A stretch of 59,089 nt of DNA. Source: an uncultured Anaerolineales bacterium (GTDB taxonomy: Bacteria; Chloroflexota; Anaerolineae; Anaerolineales; Villigracilaceae). The notes beneath the pieces were generated by a model. The model was not told the origin of the DNA. It made no database searches and saw only the letters and a program-made list of their open reading frames with translations. Both the position numbers and the translations under genes were made by a program. This document shows, piece after piece, positions 31,138-40,338 of this stretch (positions within the stretch are counted from its first letter, which is position 1; the number at the start of each line of letters is the position of its first letter). The stretch lies in assembly GCA_949319575.1 (NCBI GenBank), contig CASGHD010000170.1, positions 1 through 59,089 of the forward strand, given 5' to 3'.

Positions 31138-32181
31138 ATGGCTAGAATTTTTGACGTTATCGAATATCCAAATGAGATGCGGGATGAGATCGTTCATCGC
31201 TTCCCCGAAACGGGCATCGGCGATTATCGCATCGGCTCGCAGGTGATCGTGCGCGAGTCGCAGGCGGCGGTATTTTTCCGCGACGGCAACGCGCTGGATG
31301 TGTTCGGCGCGGGCAGGCACACCATCGCCACCGCGAACATCCCGAAGTTGATTGACTTGATCGGCAAGGCGTTCAACGACCGCACGCCCTTCCCCGCGGA
31401 AGTGTATTTCGTCTCGATGAAGGAATTCGCTAACGAAAAATGGGGCACGCCGCAACCGATCATCGTGCGCAACCCGGGCATGGGGCTGGGCGTTGCTTTG
31501 TTGCAGGGTTTTGGAACGTACTCTTTTCAGGTGAAAGATCCGCAACAGTTCGTGACTCAAGTTGTCGGCACGCAGGGCGCCTATCGCACCACCGATATCG
31601 AAGAACGGTTGAAGACTGTTCTGCTTTCCAAGTTGCAGGATGTGCTCGGTGAAACCACAGCCGCAAAAAGCGTCGTGGATTTGATTGGTCTCACGGAAGA
31701 GATCGGCGCGGGTGTGCGGGCGAAAGCGCAAGATGATTTTGAAGCGTTGGGGCTTGCGCTTAAAAGTTTCTACATTGGCAATCTCAAGCCCTCCAGCAAG
31801 TCGGCGCAGGAGTTGCGCGATATGGGCATGCTCGACATGGCAACCTACACCCAATTGCAAGCCGCAGACGCGATGCGGGATGCCGCGCAAAACGAGGGCG
31901 GCGGCGCAGGTCTCACTGCGGGAATCGGCGCGGGCATGGGCATTGGCAATATCATGGGTCAGGCTCTTCAAGGCGGTTTCCAAAACGCGGCGCCCGGCGG
32001 CGGAGCGGCAGGCGGCGCAAAGATGCCGGACATTATGACTCCCGCAGAAGCCGCGCAGTTTATGAAAGTGACCGAAGCGGATATTCTTGCGGCAATTGAC
32101 GACAAGAGTCTGAAAGCCAAGAAAGTCGGCAAGGCGTTCCGCATCAGCAAAGATAATCTTGAAGCGTTTATGAATAGCTGA
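31138..32181 (+). CDS. SPFH-domain protein with C-terminal excisionase-like HTH
   Basis: 347-residue protein. Residues about 15-215 are an SPFH/band-7-like domain of the YdjI type (VFGAGRHTI, RTTDIEERLKTVLLSKLQ), lacking an N-terminal membrane anchor. A Gly/Ala-rich linker (about 250-295) leads to a short C-terminal helix-turn-helix (TPAEAAQFMKVTEADILAAI then KAKKVGKAFRISKDNLEAF), of the excisionase/MerR_1 type. Related proteins usually end in a zinc ribbon. The combination suggests a scaffolding protein that may also contact DNA or another protein; this is inference. Confidence 0.8.
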   Translation: MARIFDVIEYPNEMRDEIVHRFPETGIGDYRIGSQVIVRESQAAVFFRDGNALDVFGAGRHTIATANIPKLIDLIGKAFNDRTPFPAEVYFVSMKEFANEKWGTPQPIIVRNPGMGLGVALLQGFGTYSFQVKDPQQFVTQVVGTQGAYRTTDIEERLKTVLLSKLQDVLGETTAAKSVVDLIGLTEEIGAGVRAKAQDDFEALGLALKSFYIGNLKPSSKSAQELRDMGMLDMATYTQLQAADAMRDAAQNEGGGAGLTAGIGAGMGIGNIMGQALQGGFQNAAPGGGAAGGAKMPDIMTPAEAAQFMKVTEADILAAIDDKSLKAKKVGKAFRISKDNLEAFMNS

Positions 32182-32371
32182 GTACTGCGTACTTCGTGAT
32201 GAAGAAAAGACTCTCCGCTGTGGAGAGTCTTTTCTTTTGGAGTCATCGTGGTCTCGTAACGCGACATTCATGTCGCTCGCGCTACAAGAATAATCTCAGT
32301 AGCGAGATAAATCTCGCGTTACGAAATTTACTCTACGATGTGGGTTACGTAATACGCAGTACGAAGTATTC
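32180..32371. repeat. inverted heptamer arrays flanking the SPFH-nnr gap
   Basis: GTACTGC, GTACTTC, GTGATGA begin at 32182, and the inverse type GTTACGT, AATACGC, AGTACGA, AGTATTC ends at 32371, directly at the stop codon of the Nnr gene. The 140 nt between them hold the SPFH terminator and AT-rich sequence without a gene. Confidence 0.55.
32205..32233. terminator. terminator after the SPFH gene
   Basis: Perfect 12-bp stem AAAAGACTCTCC / GGAGAGTCTTTT with a 5-nt loop, 24 nt after the stop. The A/T-rich ends make it usable from either strand, so it may also terminate the convergent nnr transcript. Confidence 0.8.
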
Positions 32372-33988
32372 CTACTCCAAATCGCTCAACACATCGGAGA
32401 TCGAATTCAACACATCGCTTGCCATCACGGAGGCGGTTGTGCCGAGATCATCTGCGGCGTAGAGACCGGCTTGCGCGTGGATCCATGCGCCGGCGACTGC
32501 CGCATCGTATGCGTCGAGACCTTGCGCGCGTAAGCCGACGATGACGCCGGCAAGCACATCTCCTGTCCCAGCGTGGGCTAGCGCGGGCGAAGCGGCTGGA
32601 ATAACTGTTGTTCTTCCATCGGGCGATGCAATAACAGTGAATGCGCCTTTCAAAACAACGACGTGTCCCCATTCTTTTGCAAACTTAATTGCAGTTGATT
32701 GTCTACTCTCTTGAATTTCCTCTTTCGATAACCCGGTCAACGCGGACATTTCGCCGGGGTGCGGAGTGAGAATCGCTGGCGCGGGAAGGTTCGTGTGCCA
32801 GTCTTTGATCTGCGCGAGCAGGCGCAGACCGTCCGCATCAACGATCATTGGCGGCAGTGAGTTCTTATCCGCCACTTTTGATTCGCTCTCTCCATGCACA
32901 AAACCAATCGCGGATTTTTTAGGCGTTGATTTTCCAGCCAACAGATTTTCGATGAATTCTTTCGTTGCGTTTTCCGTTCCCAATCCTGGACCGATCAGCA
33001 ATGCCGTTGCGCGTTCGAAATTTTTCGCCAACACTTCCGCCGCGCTGGCTGCGATCACGCCTGTTGAATGTGGAAGCAGTACCCACGTCGCTTCGGGAAC
33101 CTGACCTGCGACCGCCGCGTGAATGGACGCAGGAATCGCCAATTGGACCAGTCCCGCGCCGGCGCGATACGCCGCCTCTCCCGCAAGGACGACTGCCCCG
33201 GTGTAATTGATCGAGCCAGCCGCGATAAGGGCAGCGCCAAACGTCCCTTTGTGTGAATCGAGCGGCCGCTCCGGCAAAAGCGCGGAGACTGAATCTTCAT
33301 CCGCAACTTCTGTTTGCAAATTCTTGAGTGAAGGCAAATCAACGGGCAAGCCGATGTCAACAACTTTTAGTTCGCCGACATACTCAAACGCGGGCAGTTT
33401 CAAGAGTCCCTGCTTGACCGCCGCCATCGTGACCGTTAAATCTGCGTGGATGGTTTCGTCTGCGGTGTCGCCCGAATCGCAATCCACGCCAGAGGGACAA
33501 TCAACTGCGATCACGAGAGGCGGTTCGTCAAGACTGTCGAGTAGGTCGCCAACTTCGGAAAGCAATTCGGCAACTTCTTTTTTCAGCGGCAGTTTGGCGC
33601 CGGTGCCAAGAATTCCATCGAGGAGGACGTCGGCAGTTTCGAGGAAAGAGGAAAGATGAAAGAAGGCATCCTCTTTTTCGGAAGGAATAATTTGTCCGCC
33701 AGCATCAGTGAACTGTTTAACGAGGTCGTCTTTTTTGCGCTTGACGAGGAATGCGCTTGACTTCCAACCTTCTTCGGCAAGCGCGGTCAACGCGACGAGG
33801 GTATCTCCGCCGTTATTACCGGGACCGACCAACCCGATGATTTCAAGTTGATCGTCGTCAACGAACAAATCGGCGGCAACTTCCGCCAGTCCCTGACCGG
33901 CGTTTTGCATCATTTGATCATAAGTCAAGCCGTTTGAGTCGGCTTCTTTTTCAACGGCTTGCATTTGTGAGACTGTGACAAGTTTCAT
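32372..33988 (-). CDS. nnr: bifunctional NAD(P)H-hydrate epimerase/dehydratase
   Basis: 538-residue repair enzyme that converts damaged NADHX/NADPHX back to NAD(P)H. The N-terminal YjeF_N epimerase domain (to about 210) has VGPGNNGGDTLVA and AVDCPSGVDCDSG. The C-terminal ADP-dependent dehydratase has HKGTFGAALIAAGS, LIGPGLG, LTPHPGEMSALTG and AHAGTGDVLAG. The ATG at 33988 is used because GGAG lies 6 nt upstream; an in-frame ATG at 34036 lacks a ribosome site. It is convergent with the SPFH gene. Confidence 0.92.
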   Translation of the reverse strand: MKLVTVSQMQAVEKEADSNGLTYDQMMQNAGQGLAEVAADLFVDDDQLEIIGLVGPGNNGGDTLVALTALAEEGWKSSAFLVKRKKDDLVKQFTDAGGQIIPSEKEDAFFHLSSFLETADVLLDGILGTGAKLPLKKEVAELLSEVGDLLDSLDEPPLVIAVDCPSGVDCDSGDTADETIHADLTVTMAAVKQGLLKLPAFEYVGELKVVDIGLPVDLPSLKNLQTEVADEDSVSALLPERPLDSHKGTFGAALIAAGSINYTGAVVLAGEAAYRAGAGLVQLAIPASIHAAVAGQVPEATWVLLPHSTGVIAASAAEVLAKNFERATALLIGPGLGTENATKEFIENLLAGKSTPKKSAIGFVHGESESKVADKNSLPPMIVDADGLRLLAQIKDWHTNLPAPAILTPHPGEMSALTGLSKEEIQESRQSTAIKFAKEWGHVVVLKGAFTVIASPDGRTTVIPAASPALAHAGTGDVLAGVIVGLRAQGLDAYDAAVAGAWIHAQAGLYAADDLGTTASVMASDVLNSISDVLSDLE

Positions 33989-34130
33989 GGTTTTCTCCAA
34001 TTGATGGCTGGATTGTACTGCAAAGGAATCTTGCAACTCAGTTTTACTTGCCTGCTCTAATGAAAATCAAATCATAGATTCAATAGAGTCGTCGCGCTCA
34101 TACAATCTGGAAAGATTTCTGTTTGAACTC

Positions 34131-34159
34131 TTGCGGAATTACCAGAAATAGTCTATCCT
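34131..34159 (+). promoter_or_regulatory. candidate promoter of the ABC transporter operon
   Basis: TTGCGG at 34131-34136, a 17-nt spacer and TATCCT at 34154-34159, giving a leader of about 50 nt before the binding-protein gene. Confidence 0.4.
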
Positions 34160-34217
34160 TACGACAAGAGATGAACCATTCATCTCCAACCCATTCTTAA
34201 TTCTCTTGGAGGAGAAC

Positions 34218-35120
34218 ATGAAGAACCTTTACAAAGTGTTGGTCCTGGGCATCGTTGCCGTGCTTGCGCTCACCGCATGCGGCGGAGGCGGCGCGCAAGC
34301 GGATGATTTGCTCGGTGCGATCAAAGCGCGCGGCTACATCCTCGTTTCGACCGACCCCAACTACGAGCCGCAATCATTCCTCAATACCGAAGGCAAACGA
34401 CCCGCCGATTCGAAATGCCCTTCCGACGCGCTGACCACCGCTGAAATGCAAGGCTTCGACGTGGACGCCGCCATCGCCATCGGCGACGCGCTCGGCGTGG
34501 AGACTTGCTTCGCCACCCCGTCCTGGGATACGATCACCGCCGGTTCCTGGGCAGACAAATGGGATGTCAGCGTCGGCTCAATGACGGTCACAACCGACCG
34601 CCAGAAAGTCCTCGATTTCAGCGTGCCGTACTATTACACGCCGGCAGTTGTCGCCGTTCGCGCAGATTCGGGGATTACCTCCCTCGCCGACCTCGAAGGT
34701 CAGTCTCTTTGCGTGGGCACAGCCACAACATACGAATCATGGCTCAACCATGATATGGCTGGCTTAGGATTGCCCGAAGCCTCCATTTATGCCGAAGCGC
34801 CGAATGTAACCGTGGTTCCGCTCGAGACCGATCAGGAATGCGCCCAAGCCATCGCCGCGGGTCGTGAAGATTTCGTGGGCTATGTCACATCAGAGACCGT
34901 TGTGGACGCGAACATCGCCGCGGGTTTCCCGGTCGTCAAGCTTGGCTCCCCGGTATTCTCGGAGGACCTCGCCGCCTCGTTCGACAAAACCTCCAGCCTG
35001 CCGACCGGCACGCTGCTTGCCGAAGTCAACAAAGTATTCACAAAGATGCACGAAGATGGCGCTCTTTCTGACCTCTCGCTCAAATGGTTCGATGTGGATC
35101 TGACTCAGGCTCCCAACTAA
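34218..35120 (+). CDS. amino-acid ABC transporter binding lipoprotein
   Basis: 300-residue extracytoplasmic solute-binding protein of family 3 (polar amino acids). It has a lipoprotein signal (VLGIVAVLALTAC, Cys at residue 21) and Gly-rich linker. The ligand-binding domain keeps GYILVSTDPNYEPQSF, GFDVDAAIAIGDALG, TVTTDRQKVLDFSVPYY and SLADLEGQSLCVGTATTYE. The start at 34218 has GGAGGAG 3-4 nt upstream; an in-frame TTG at 34206 overlaps that site. A terminator between this gene and the permease lets it be made in excess. The ligand may be an arginine derivative, given the DDAH-type gene downstream. Confidence 0.9.
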   Translation: MKNLYKVLVLGIVAVLALTACGGGGAQADDLLGAIKARGYILVSTDPNYEPQSFLNTEGKRPADSKCPSDALTTAEMQGFDVDAAIAIGDALGVETCFATPSWDTITAGSWADKWDVSVGSMTVTTDRQKVLDFSVPYYYTPAVVAVRADSGITSLADLEGQSLCVGTATTYESWLNHDMAGLGLPEASIYAEAPNVTVVPLETDQECAQAIAAGREDFVGYVTSETVVDANIAAGFPVVKLGSPVFSEDLAASFDKTSSLPTGTLLAEVNKVFTKMHEDGALSDLSLKWFDVDLTQAPN

Positions 35121-35133
35121 CCTCCCGTCTTTC

Positions 35134-35166
35134 AAAGGGAAGCGGCTTTCGCCGCTTCCCTTTCTG
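35134..35166 (+). terminator. internal terminator of the ABC operon
   Basis: Perfect 13-bp stem AAAGGGAAGCGGC / GCCGCTTCCCTTT with a TTTC loop and a short T-tract, 14 nt after the binding-protein stop. Partial read-through would set the usual high ratio of binding protein to membrane subunits. Confidence 0.8.
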
Positions 35167-35241
35167 TTTGCTTGGATGTCAGGTTCATGGCAATCGGTAT
35201 CTGCCATAAGCCCATGAAGTAACATCTCGGTCACTATCCTG

Positions 35242-36069
35242 ATGGAAAAAACAACAACTCCAAAAAAATCGCAAGCCGATCTCTTGGTCGAGGCTCAACA
35301 GAGGAAGCAAAACCAGTTCCGCATGGGCGTCGGAGCAACATGGGGATTTCTGCTTCTGGTACTCATTTTCCTTTTCAGCGGAAAAACCGTTCTGGGCTTC
35401 GAAACGATCCAACTCGATACCGAATTCATGCGGAAAAATTTCACCTTCATCGGCGAAGGCTTGGGCGAGACCCTGCTGATTTCAATTCTTTCGATCTCGC
35501 TGGCAATTCTTCTCGCGCTTCTGACTGCGTTAGGGCGGCTTTCCACATTTCCGCCGATCTTTGCAGTCAGCACATTCTATGTTTCATTGATTCGCGGCAC
35601 GCCTCTTTATCTTCAGATATTTTTCTTTTTCCTTGCCCTTCCACAATTAGGAATTATCCTCAGCGGACTTACGGCGGGCGTGCTGGCGCTCGGACTCAAC
35701 TACGGCGCGTATATGAGCGAGACCTTTCGCGCCGCGCTCTCCTCGGTCGGCAAAGGACAACGCGAAGCCGCCACCGCGCTCGGCATGACTCCGCTTCAAA
35801 CCATGCGGCGCGTCATCCTGCCGCAGGCGTTGCGATTTGCGATTCCTCCGATGGGCAACGACTTCATTTCCATGACGAAGGATTCCGCTCTCGTCGCCGC
35901 CACCGGTTTCGTCCACGAGGTATTGTGGCGCGCAACCAAGGTGGGGCGCGCGCAATTCAACAACCTCGAAGCCTTGTTGATGGCGGCGATGTTCTATTGG
36001 TTCATGACGCTCATCCTCACCTTCTTCCAAACACGGCTGGAAGCGCGACTCGCCAGAGGGGAACGCTAA
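35242..36069 (+). CDS. amino-acid ABC transporter permease
   Basis: 275-residue HisM/GlnP-type inner-membrane permease. After a charged N-terminus, membrane helices are predicted from about 30, with the core at 75-265. The EAA loop that contacts the ATPase reads [19 protein letters not shown] (about 172-190), followed by [15 protein letters not shown]. Length and motif match polar amino-acid permeases. Its gene is 2 bp from the ATPase gene. Confidence 0.92.
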   Translation: MEKTTTPKKSQADLLVEAQQRKQNQFRMGVGATWGFLLLVLIFLFSGKTVLGFETIQLDTEFMRKNFTFIGEGLGETLLISILSISLAILLALLTALGRLSTFPPIFAVSTFYVSLIRGTPLYLQIFFFFLALPQLGIILSGLTAGVLALGLNYGAYMSETFRAALSSVGKGQREAATALGMTPLQTMRRVILPQALRFAIPPMGNDFISMTKDSALVAATGFVHEVLWRATKVGRAQFNNLEALLMAAMFYWFMTLILTFFQTRLEARLARGER

Positions 36070-36070
36070 C

Positions 36071-36832
36071 ATGGCGCCGATTGTCCGCGTTTCCAAACTC
36101 GATAAATATTTTGGGCGTTTGCATGTGATCCAAAATATCTCGCTGGATGTGCAACCGCGCGAAGTGGTCTGCCTGATCGGCAGGAGCGGATCGGGGAAAA
36201 GCACATTGTTGCGATGTATCAACTTCTTGGAAGAACCATCCAGTGGAAGTATCGAAGTGGACGGCTTGGTCGTCCAAAGTCACGGACGCGGCAAAGAACA
36301 TCGCCAGCTCATTCACGATGTGCGGCTCAAGACCGGCATGGTATTTCAAGAGTTCAATCTCTTCCCGCACATGACCGTGTTGGGAAATGTTATCGAAGGA
36401 CCCGTCACGGTCAAAGGCATGAACCGCGCCGAAGCAATTGCGCTCGCCGAAGAAAATCTCGATAGCGTCGGCTTATTGTTCAAAAAGGACGAATATCCCG
36501 CGCGCCTCTCCGGCGGGCAAAAACAACGCGTGGCAATCGCGCGCGCGCTGACCATGCAGCCGCGCGTCATGTTGTTCGACGAACCCACCTCCGCGCTCGA
36601 CCCTGAACTTATCGGCGAAGTGCTGAACGTAATGAAAAAAGTCGCCAAAGACGGCATGACCATGCTGGTCGTCACGCACGAAATGGGATTCGCGCGCGAA
36701 GTGGCAGACCGCGTGCTGGTGATGGGCGATGGCGAAATCATCGAAGACGCAAAACCATCCACGCTGTTCAGCAAACCCAAAGACCCGCGCACAAAAGCGC
36801 TGATCGATCGGTATCGCACCGGGGGACACTGA
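36071..36832 (+). CDS. amino-acid ABC transporter ATP-binding protein
   Basis: 253-residue ATPase of the polar amino-acid (GlnQ) group, which powers uptake with the two genes upstream. Walker [10 protein letters not shown] near residue 38, Q-loop [11 protein letters not shown] near 92, signature LSGGQKQR near 147, Walker [12 protein letters not shown] near 166 and the H-loop VVTHEMGF near 200 are all intact. The neighbour 4 bp downstream is the amidinohydrolase. Confidence 0.95.
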   Translation: MAPIVRVSKLDKYFGRLHVIQNISLDVQPREVVCLIGRSGSGKSTLLRCINFLEEPSSGSIEVDGLVVQSHGRGKEHRQLIHDVRLKTGMVFQEFNLFPHMTVLGNVIEGPVTVKGMNRAEAIALAEENLDSVGLLFKKDEYPARLSGGQKQRVAIARALTMQPRVMLFDEPTSALDPELIGEVLNVMKKVAKDGMTMLVVTHEMGFAREVADRVLVMGDGEIIEDAKPSTLFSKPKDPRTKALIDRYRTGGH

Positions 36833-36835
36833 TTC

Positions 36836-37600
36836 ATGCTTCTCGCCATCACGCGCGATGTCAGCCCGCGCTTCGACGAATGCGAGATCACCCACATCGA
36901 ACGCTCGCCGATCAATCTGGAAACCGCCCGAACACAACATCACGAATACATACAAACGCTCAAAGAACTCGGATGCGCCGTTTTGGAATTACCCGCCGAA
37001 GCGGATTTGCCCGATTCAGTCTTTGTCGAAGATACGGCGGTCATCCTGCGGGAAGTTGCGCTTCTCACCCGACCTGGGGCTGACTCGCGGAAACCTGAGA
37101 CCGAGTCCATCGCCCAAGCCCTTGCCCCCTACCGCGAGCTCGTCCACATTCAGCCTCCCGCCACCGTGGACGGAGGCGACGCGCTTGTGTTGGGAAAAAA
37201 TATATTCGTCGGCATATCCACGCGCAGCAACGCGCTTGCCATTGACCAGATGAATCAACTGTTGCGAAAATTCGGATACACAACGCAAGGCGTGGAATTG
37301 CGCGATTGCCTGCATCTCAAAAGCGCAGTCACGCGCGTGGACGATAACAACACATTGCTCATCAATCGCAACTGGGTAGACGTTGAAACATTCGATGGGT
37401 ATGAGTTAATTGATATTGATCCCTCCGAGCCGTTCGCCGCAAACTGTTTGCCGGTCAACGGCTCGATCATTTTTCCAACAGCGTTTCCCCGGACAACGGC
37501 AAAACTTGAAGCGCGAGGCTATCGAATCAAGCCTGTGATGGTGGACGAGTTGGCAAAAGCCGAGGGCGCGGTGACCTGTTGCAGTTTGATCGTTTCGTAA
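36836..37600 (+). CDS. dimethylargininase-like amidinohydrolase
   Basis: 254-residue protein of the DDAH/arginine-deiminase fold. Recognisable: FVEDTAVIL near residue 62 (substrate-binding acid residues), ATVDGGDALVLG near 108, the catalytic His in CLHLKSAVT near 160 and the nucleophilic Cys in AVTCCSLIV near 249. Family members hydrolyse Nomega-methylated arginine to citrulline plus methylamine. It is the last gene of the amino-acid ABC operon, 4 bp after the ATPase, which suggests uptake and breakdown of methylarginine or a related amidine. A direct test of substrate is lacking. Confidence 0.85.
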   Translation: MLLAITRDVSPRFDECEITHIERSPINLETARTQHHEYIQTLKELGCAVLELPAEADLPDSVFVEDTAVILREVALLTRPGADSRKPETESIAQALAPYRELVHIQPPATVDGGDALVLGKNIFVGISTRSNALAIDQMNQLLRKFGYTTQGVELRDCLHLKSAVTRVDDNNTLLINRNWVDVETFDGYELIDIDPSEPFAANCLPVNGSIIFPTAFPRTTAKLEARGYRIKPVMVDELAKAEGAVTCCSLIVS

Positions 37601-37706
37601 GGCTGAACCAGCGTCAATCGAGGAATGAGGCGGAGATCTTTATCCAAACCTGCCCACAAGATTTATACTTGTCGGCAATCCGCTTAGCCTGTCTTGCGAG
37701 GAAGTT

Positions 37707-40154
37707 ATGTTCCCACGAATCTTTTCCCAGCCCGTATTCGACGATGAAGAGTTGACGCGTTCCGCATCCCAACTGAGGATGGTCACGCTTGCCATGCTCG
37801 CGGTTACTACTCTCTTTATTGCAATATGGTCGGCGCTCGTGCCTCAGTCTTCCTATCGCGGCATCTACGCGCTCCCCATCTACCCGCTATGTTTTTGGTT
37901 GTTGCATCTCATTCAACAGGGAAAAGTAAAACTCGCGGGGTGCGCAATGGTAATTGGAGTTTGGCTGATCCTATTCTTCGCGGCGGCATTCAATGGCGGC
38001 GTGCTGGCGCCCGGCTATAGCGGGTTGCTGATCACCATCCTTGCCGCTGGAATTTTCATCGGTCGCGAGTGGGCAAATCGAGTTGCTCTGATCAGCGTGA
38101 TCGGCGGCGGCATCTTTGTGATTCTTGAACGGGCCGGTATCTTGCAAGTAATCAACGAGGTTGCCGATCCGATGGCAATGTGGGTCGCGCAGTCGGTGTT
38201 CTTCTTCATTTCCGCCAGCCTGCTTCAAATGGGCACGGAACGTATCGCTGGCGCGTTGCAGCGCGCGCAACGCGAGGTCGAACAGCGGCGCAAAGCCGAG
38301 GAACAATTACGAGAAGCGGAAAAGCAATATCGCGAACTGGTCGAGCGCGTGCCTGCTGTGATCTACAGCGCGGAGCCGGGACCAAACGGACGCTGGCTGT
38401 ACGTTAGCCCGGGCGTGTTGCAACTCAGCGGCTTCGCCCCCGACGAGTGGACTGCCAACCCGCATCTGTGGTACTCGCGCCTCGACCCTGAAGACCGCGA
38501 GCAATTTATTGCGGCGGAGAATCAAGCCCTGAAAGACGGCTCGCAATTCAACATGGAATATCGCTTTCGCAGGAAAGACGACTCAGTCATCTGGGTGCGG
38601 GACGAAAGTTTATATGTAACGAGCGGCGCGCCGGGCGGGCAGACGATCGTTCAAGGCTATTTGCTGGATATCACCGAAAACAAACAGGCAGAGGAAAAAC
38701 TCCGCGCCAATCAAGTCTTGCTAACAACGATCATCGAAAACATTCCCTTCGATTTTTGGGTGTGCGACGAGAACGACCGCTATATTCTGCAAAACCCCAT
38801 CTCGAAACGCCTGGCGGGCGATCTGACCGGAAAAACTGTCGATGACCTTAACCTGCCGCCAGCGCTAAAAAAATCATACAAAGTACAACACTTGCGCATC
38901 TTGGGCGGCGAATCTATTAGGGGAGAAGAGTCTCATGAGCAAAACGGAAAACATCATCATCTGATGATGATCGGGGCGCCGATTCGAGACAATGAAAAAA
39001 TACGCGGCATGATCGGCATGACGATCGATATGACCGAGCAAAAACGCGCGCAGGAGGCTTTACGCGAAACGGAATTGCTCTATCGCACGCTCGTCGAGCA
39101 GACCTCTGTCGCCATTTATCGCGATGCGCCTCAAGAGGGCGGTCCTTCCATATACATCAGCCCGCAGATCAAGAACATGATCGGGTACTCCCCGGAGGAT
39201 TTTTCAGCGGAACCGGAGTTCTGGCAATCGCTCCTTCACCCCGACGATGAAATCAGGGTCCTCAACGATATCAAACAAATGATCGCAACCGGCAAGGGCA
39301 TCGCATCGGAATACCGAATGAAAGCCAAAAACGGGGAATGGGTATGGCTGGGAGACGAGTCGGTCGTTATTAAAGATGACGACAACAATCTTTTGTATAT
39401 TCAGGGCGTGCTCACGGATATCACCAGGCAAAAATCAGTCGAGGCGCAGCGCGAATCGCTCATCAAGGAACTGGAGGAAAAAAACTCCGAACTGGAGCGC
39501 TTCACCTACACCGTTTCGCACGATCTAAAAGCGCCGCTCATCACCATGGGCGGATTTCTCGGCTACCTGGAAAAAGACGCGCTAAGCGGAAACGTCGAAA
39601 AACTTAGGCTGGATATACAACGGATATCGGAAGCCAATCGCAAAATGGAGACCTTGTTGAACGACCTGCTGGAGCTATCCCGTATCGGCAGAAAAATGAA
39701 TCCACCGGAAACGGTTCCCTTCGGGCATGTCATTTCGGAGGCTTTTATCCGCGCGGAGAGCCGGTTGAATTGGAAACATGTCGAAGTGATGATCATGACC
39801 GACCTGCCGACGATTCACGGAGACCGGAACCGGCTGATCGAGGTGATGCAGAATCTTCTGGACAACGCCGCCAAATTCATGGGCGACCAGCCCAACCCGG
39901 CCATCGAGATCGGCGCCGAAACAAAAGGGGAAGAAATCGTCTTTTTCGTGCGCGACAACGGGATCGGCATCGACCCGAAGTTTCACAAAAAGATATTTGA
40001 ACTGTTCGATAAGTTGAATCCGCGCATCGAGGGGACGGGCATCGGGCTGGCGTTGGTCAAGCGCATCATCGAAGTTCACGGCGGCAGGATTTGGATCGAA
40101 TCGCGCCTTGGGCAGGGCGCAACATTTTTCTTCACGCTCCCGGGCGCGAAATAA
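37707..40154 (+). CDS. membrane PAS-domain histidine kinase
   Basis: 815-residue sensor kinase. About six membrane helices lie in residues 25-175, followed by a short coiled coil (about 190-215). Three PAS modules occupy about 215-330, 340-450 and 460-585 (two with PAC ends such as EYRFRRKDDSVIWVRDE). The HisKA H-box is FTYTVSHDLKAPL, with the phospho-acceptor His near 605; the ATPase domain has N-box NLLDNAAKF, G1 DNGIGID and G2 GTGIGLALV. No receiver or response-regulator gene is adjacent, so its partner is encoded elsewhere. GAGG precedes the ATG. A terminator lies at the stop codon. Confidence 0.92.
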   Translation: MFPRIFSQPVFDDEELTRSASQLRMVTLAMLAVTTLFIAIWSALVPQSSYRGIYALPIYPLCFWLLHLIQQGKVKLAGCAMVIGVWLILFFAAAFNGGVLAPGYSGLLITILAAGIFIGREWANRVALISVIGGGIFVILERAGILQVINEVADPMAMWVAQSVFFFISASLLQMGTERIAGALQRAQREVEQRRKAEEQLREAEKQYRELVERVPAVIYSAEPGPNGRWLYVSPGVLQLSGFAPDEWTANPHLWYSRLDPEDREQFIAAENQALKDGSQFNMEYRFRRKDDSVIWVRDESLYVTSGAPGGQTIVQGYLLDITENKQAEEKLRANQVLLTTIIENIPFDFWVCDENDRYILQNPISKRLAGDLTGKTVDDLNLPPALKKSYKVQHLRILGGESIRGEESHEQNGKHHHLMMIGAPIRDNEKIRGMIGMTIDMTEQKRAQEALRETELLYRTLVEQTSVAIYRDAPQEGGPSIYISPQIKNMIGYSPEDFSAEPEFWQSLLHPDDEIRVLNDIKQMIATGKGIASEYRMKAKNGEWVWLGDESVVIKDDDNNLLYIQGVLTDITRQKSVEAQRESLIKELEEKNSELERFTYTVSHDLKAPLITMGGFLGYLEKDALSGNVEKLRLDIQRISEANRKMETLLNDLLELSRIGRKMNPPETVPFGHVISEAFIRAESRLNWKHVEVMIMTDLPTIHGDRNRLIEVMQNLLDNAAKFMGDQPNPAIEIGAETKGEEIVFFVRDNGIGIDPKFHKKIFELFDKLNPRIEGTGIGLALVKRIIEVHGGRIWIESRLGQGATFFFTLPGAK

Positions 40155-40183
40155 AAATTCTCCGAAACGATTCGGAGAATTTT
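40154..40183. terminator. bidirectional terminator
   Basis: Perfect 13-bp stem AAAATTCTCCGAA / TTCGGAGAATTTT with an ACGA loop. It ends the kinase gene on the plus strand and the tRNA on the minus strand. Confidence 0.85.
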
Positions 40184-40191
40184 CAAACGTG

Positions 40192-40273
40192 TGCGCTGGA
40201 GAGGACTTGAACCTCCACGTCTTGCGACACATGGCCCTCAACCATGCCTGTCTGCCAATTCCAGCACCAGCGC
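40192..40273 (-). tRNA. tRNA-Leu (anticodon GAG)
   Basis: Class II tRNA read on the minus strand, 82 nt without CCA. Acceptor stem GCGCTGG / CCAGCGC, discriminator A, D-arm TGGAATTGGCAGACA, anticodon stem CATGG / CCATG around loop TTGAGGG, giving anticodon GAG (reads CUC and CUU). A short variable arm GTC-GCAA-GAC and T-arm GGAGG-TTCAAGT-CCTCT follow. The CCA end is not encoded. A terminator lies 9 nt downstream. Confidence 0.93.
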
Positions 40274-40338
40274 CCAAGCACGGCGTATTATAATCGGCTT
40301 ACTTTGCTTGTCAAGCAAAATCTTTTTTGGAGACAATC

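Noticed and set aside
33989-34036. Upstream ATG for the NAD(P)HX repair enzyme.
   Set aside because: No ribosome site there; the ATG at 33988 has GGAG 6 nt upstream and begins at the family N-terminus.
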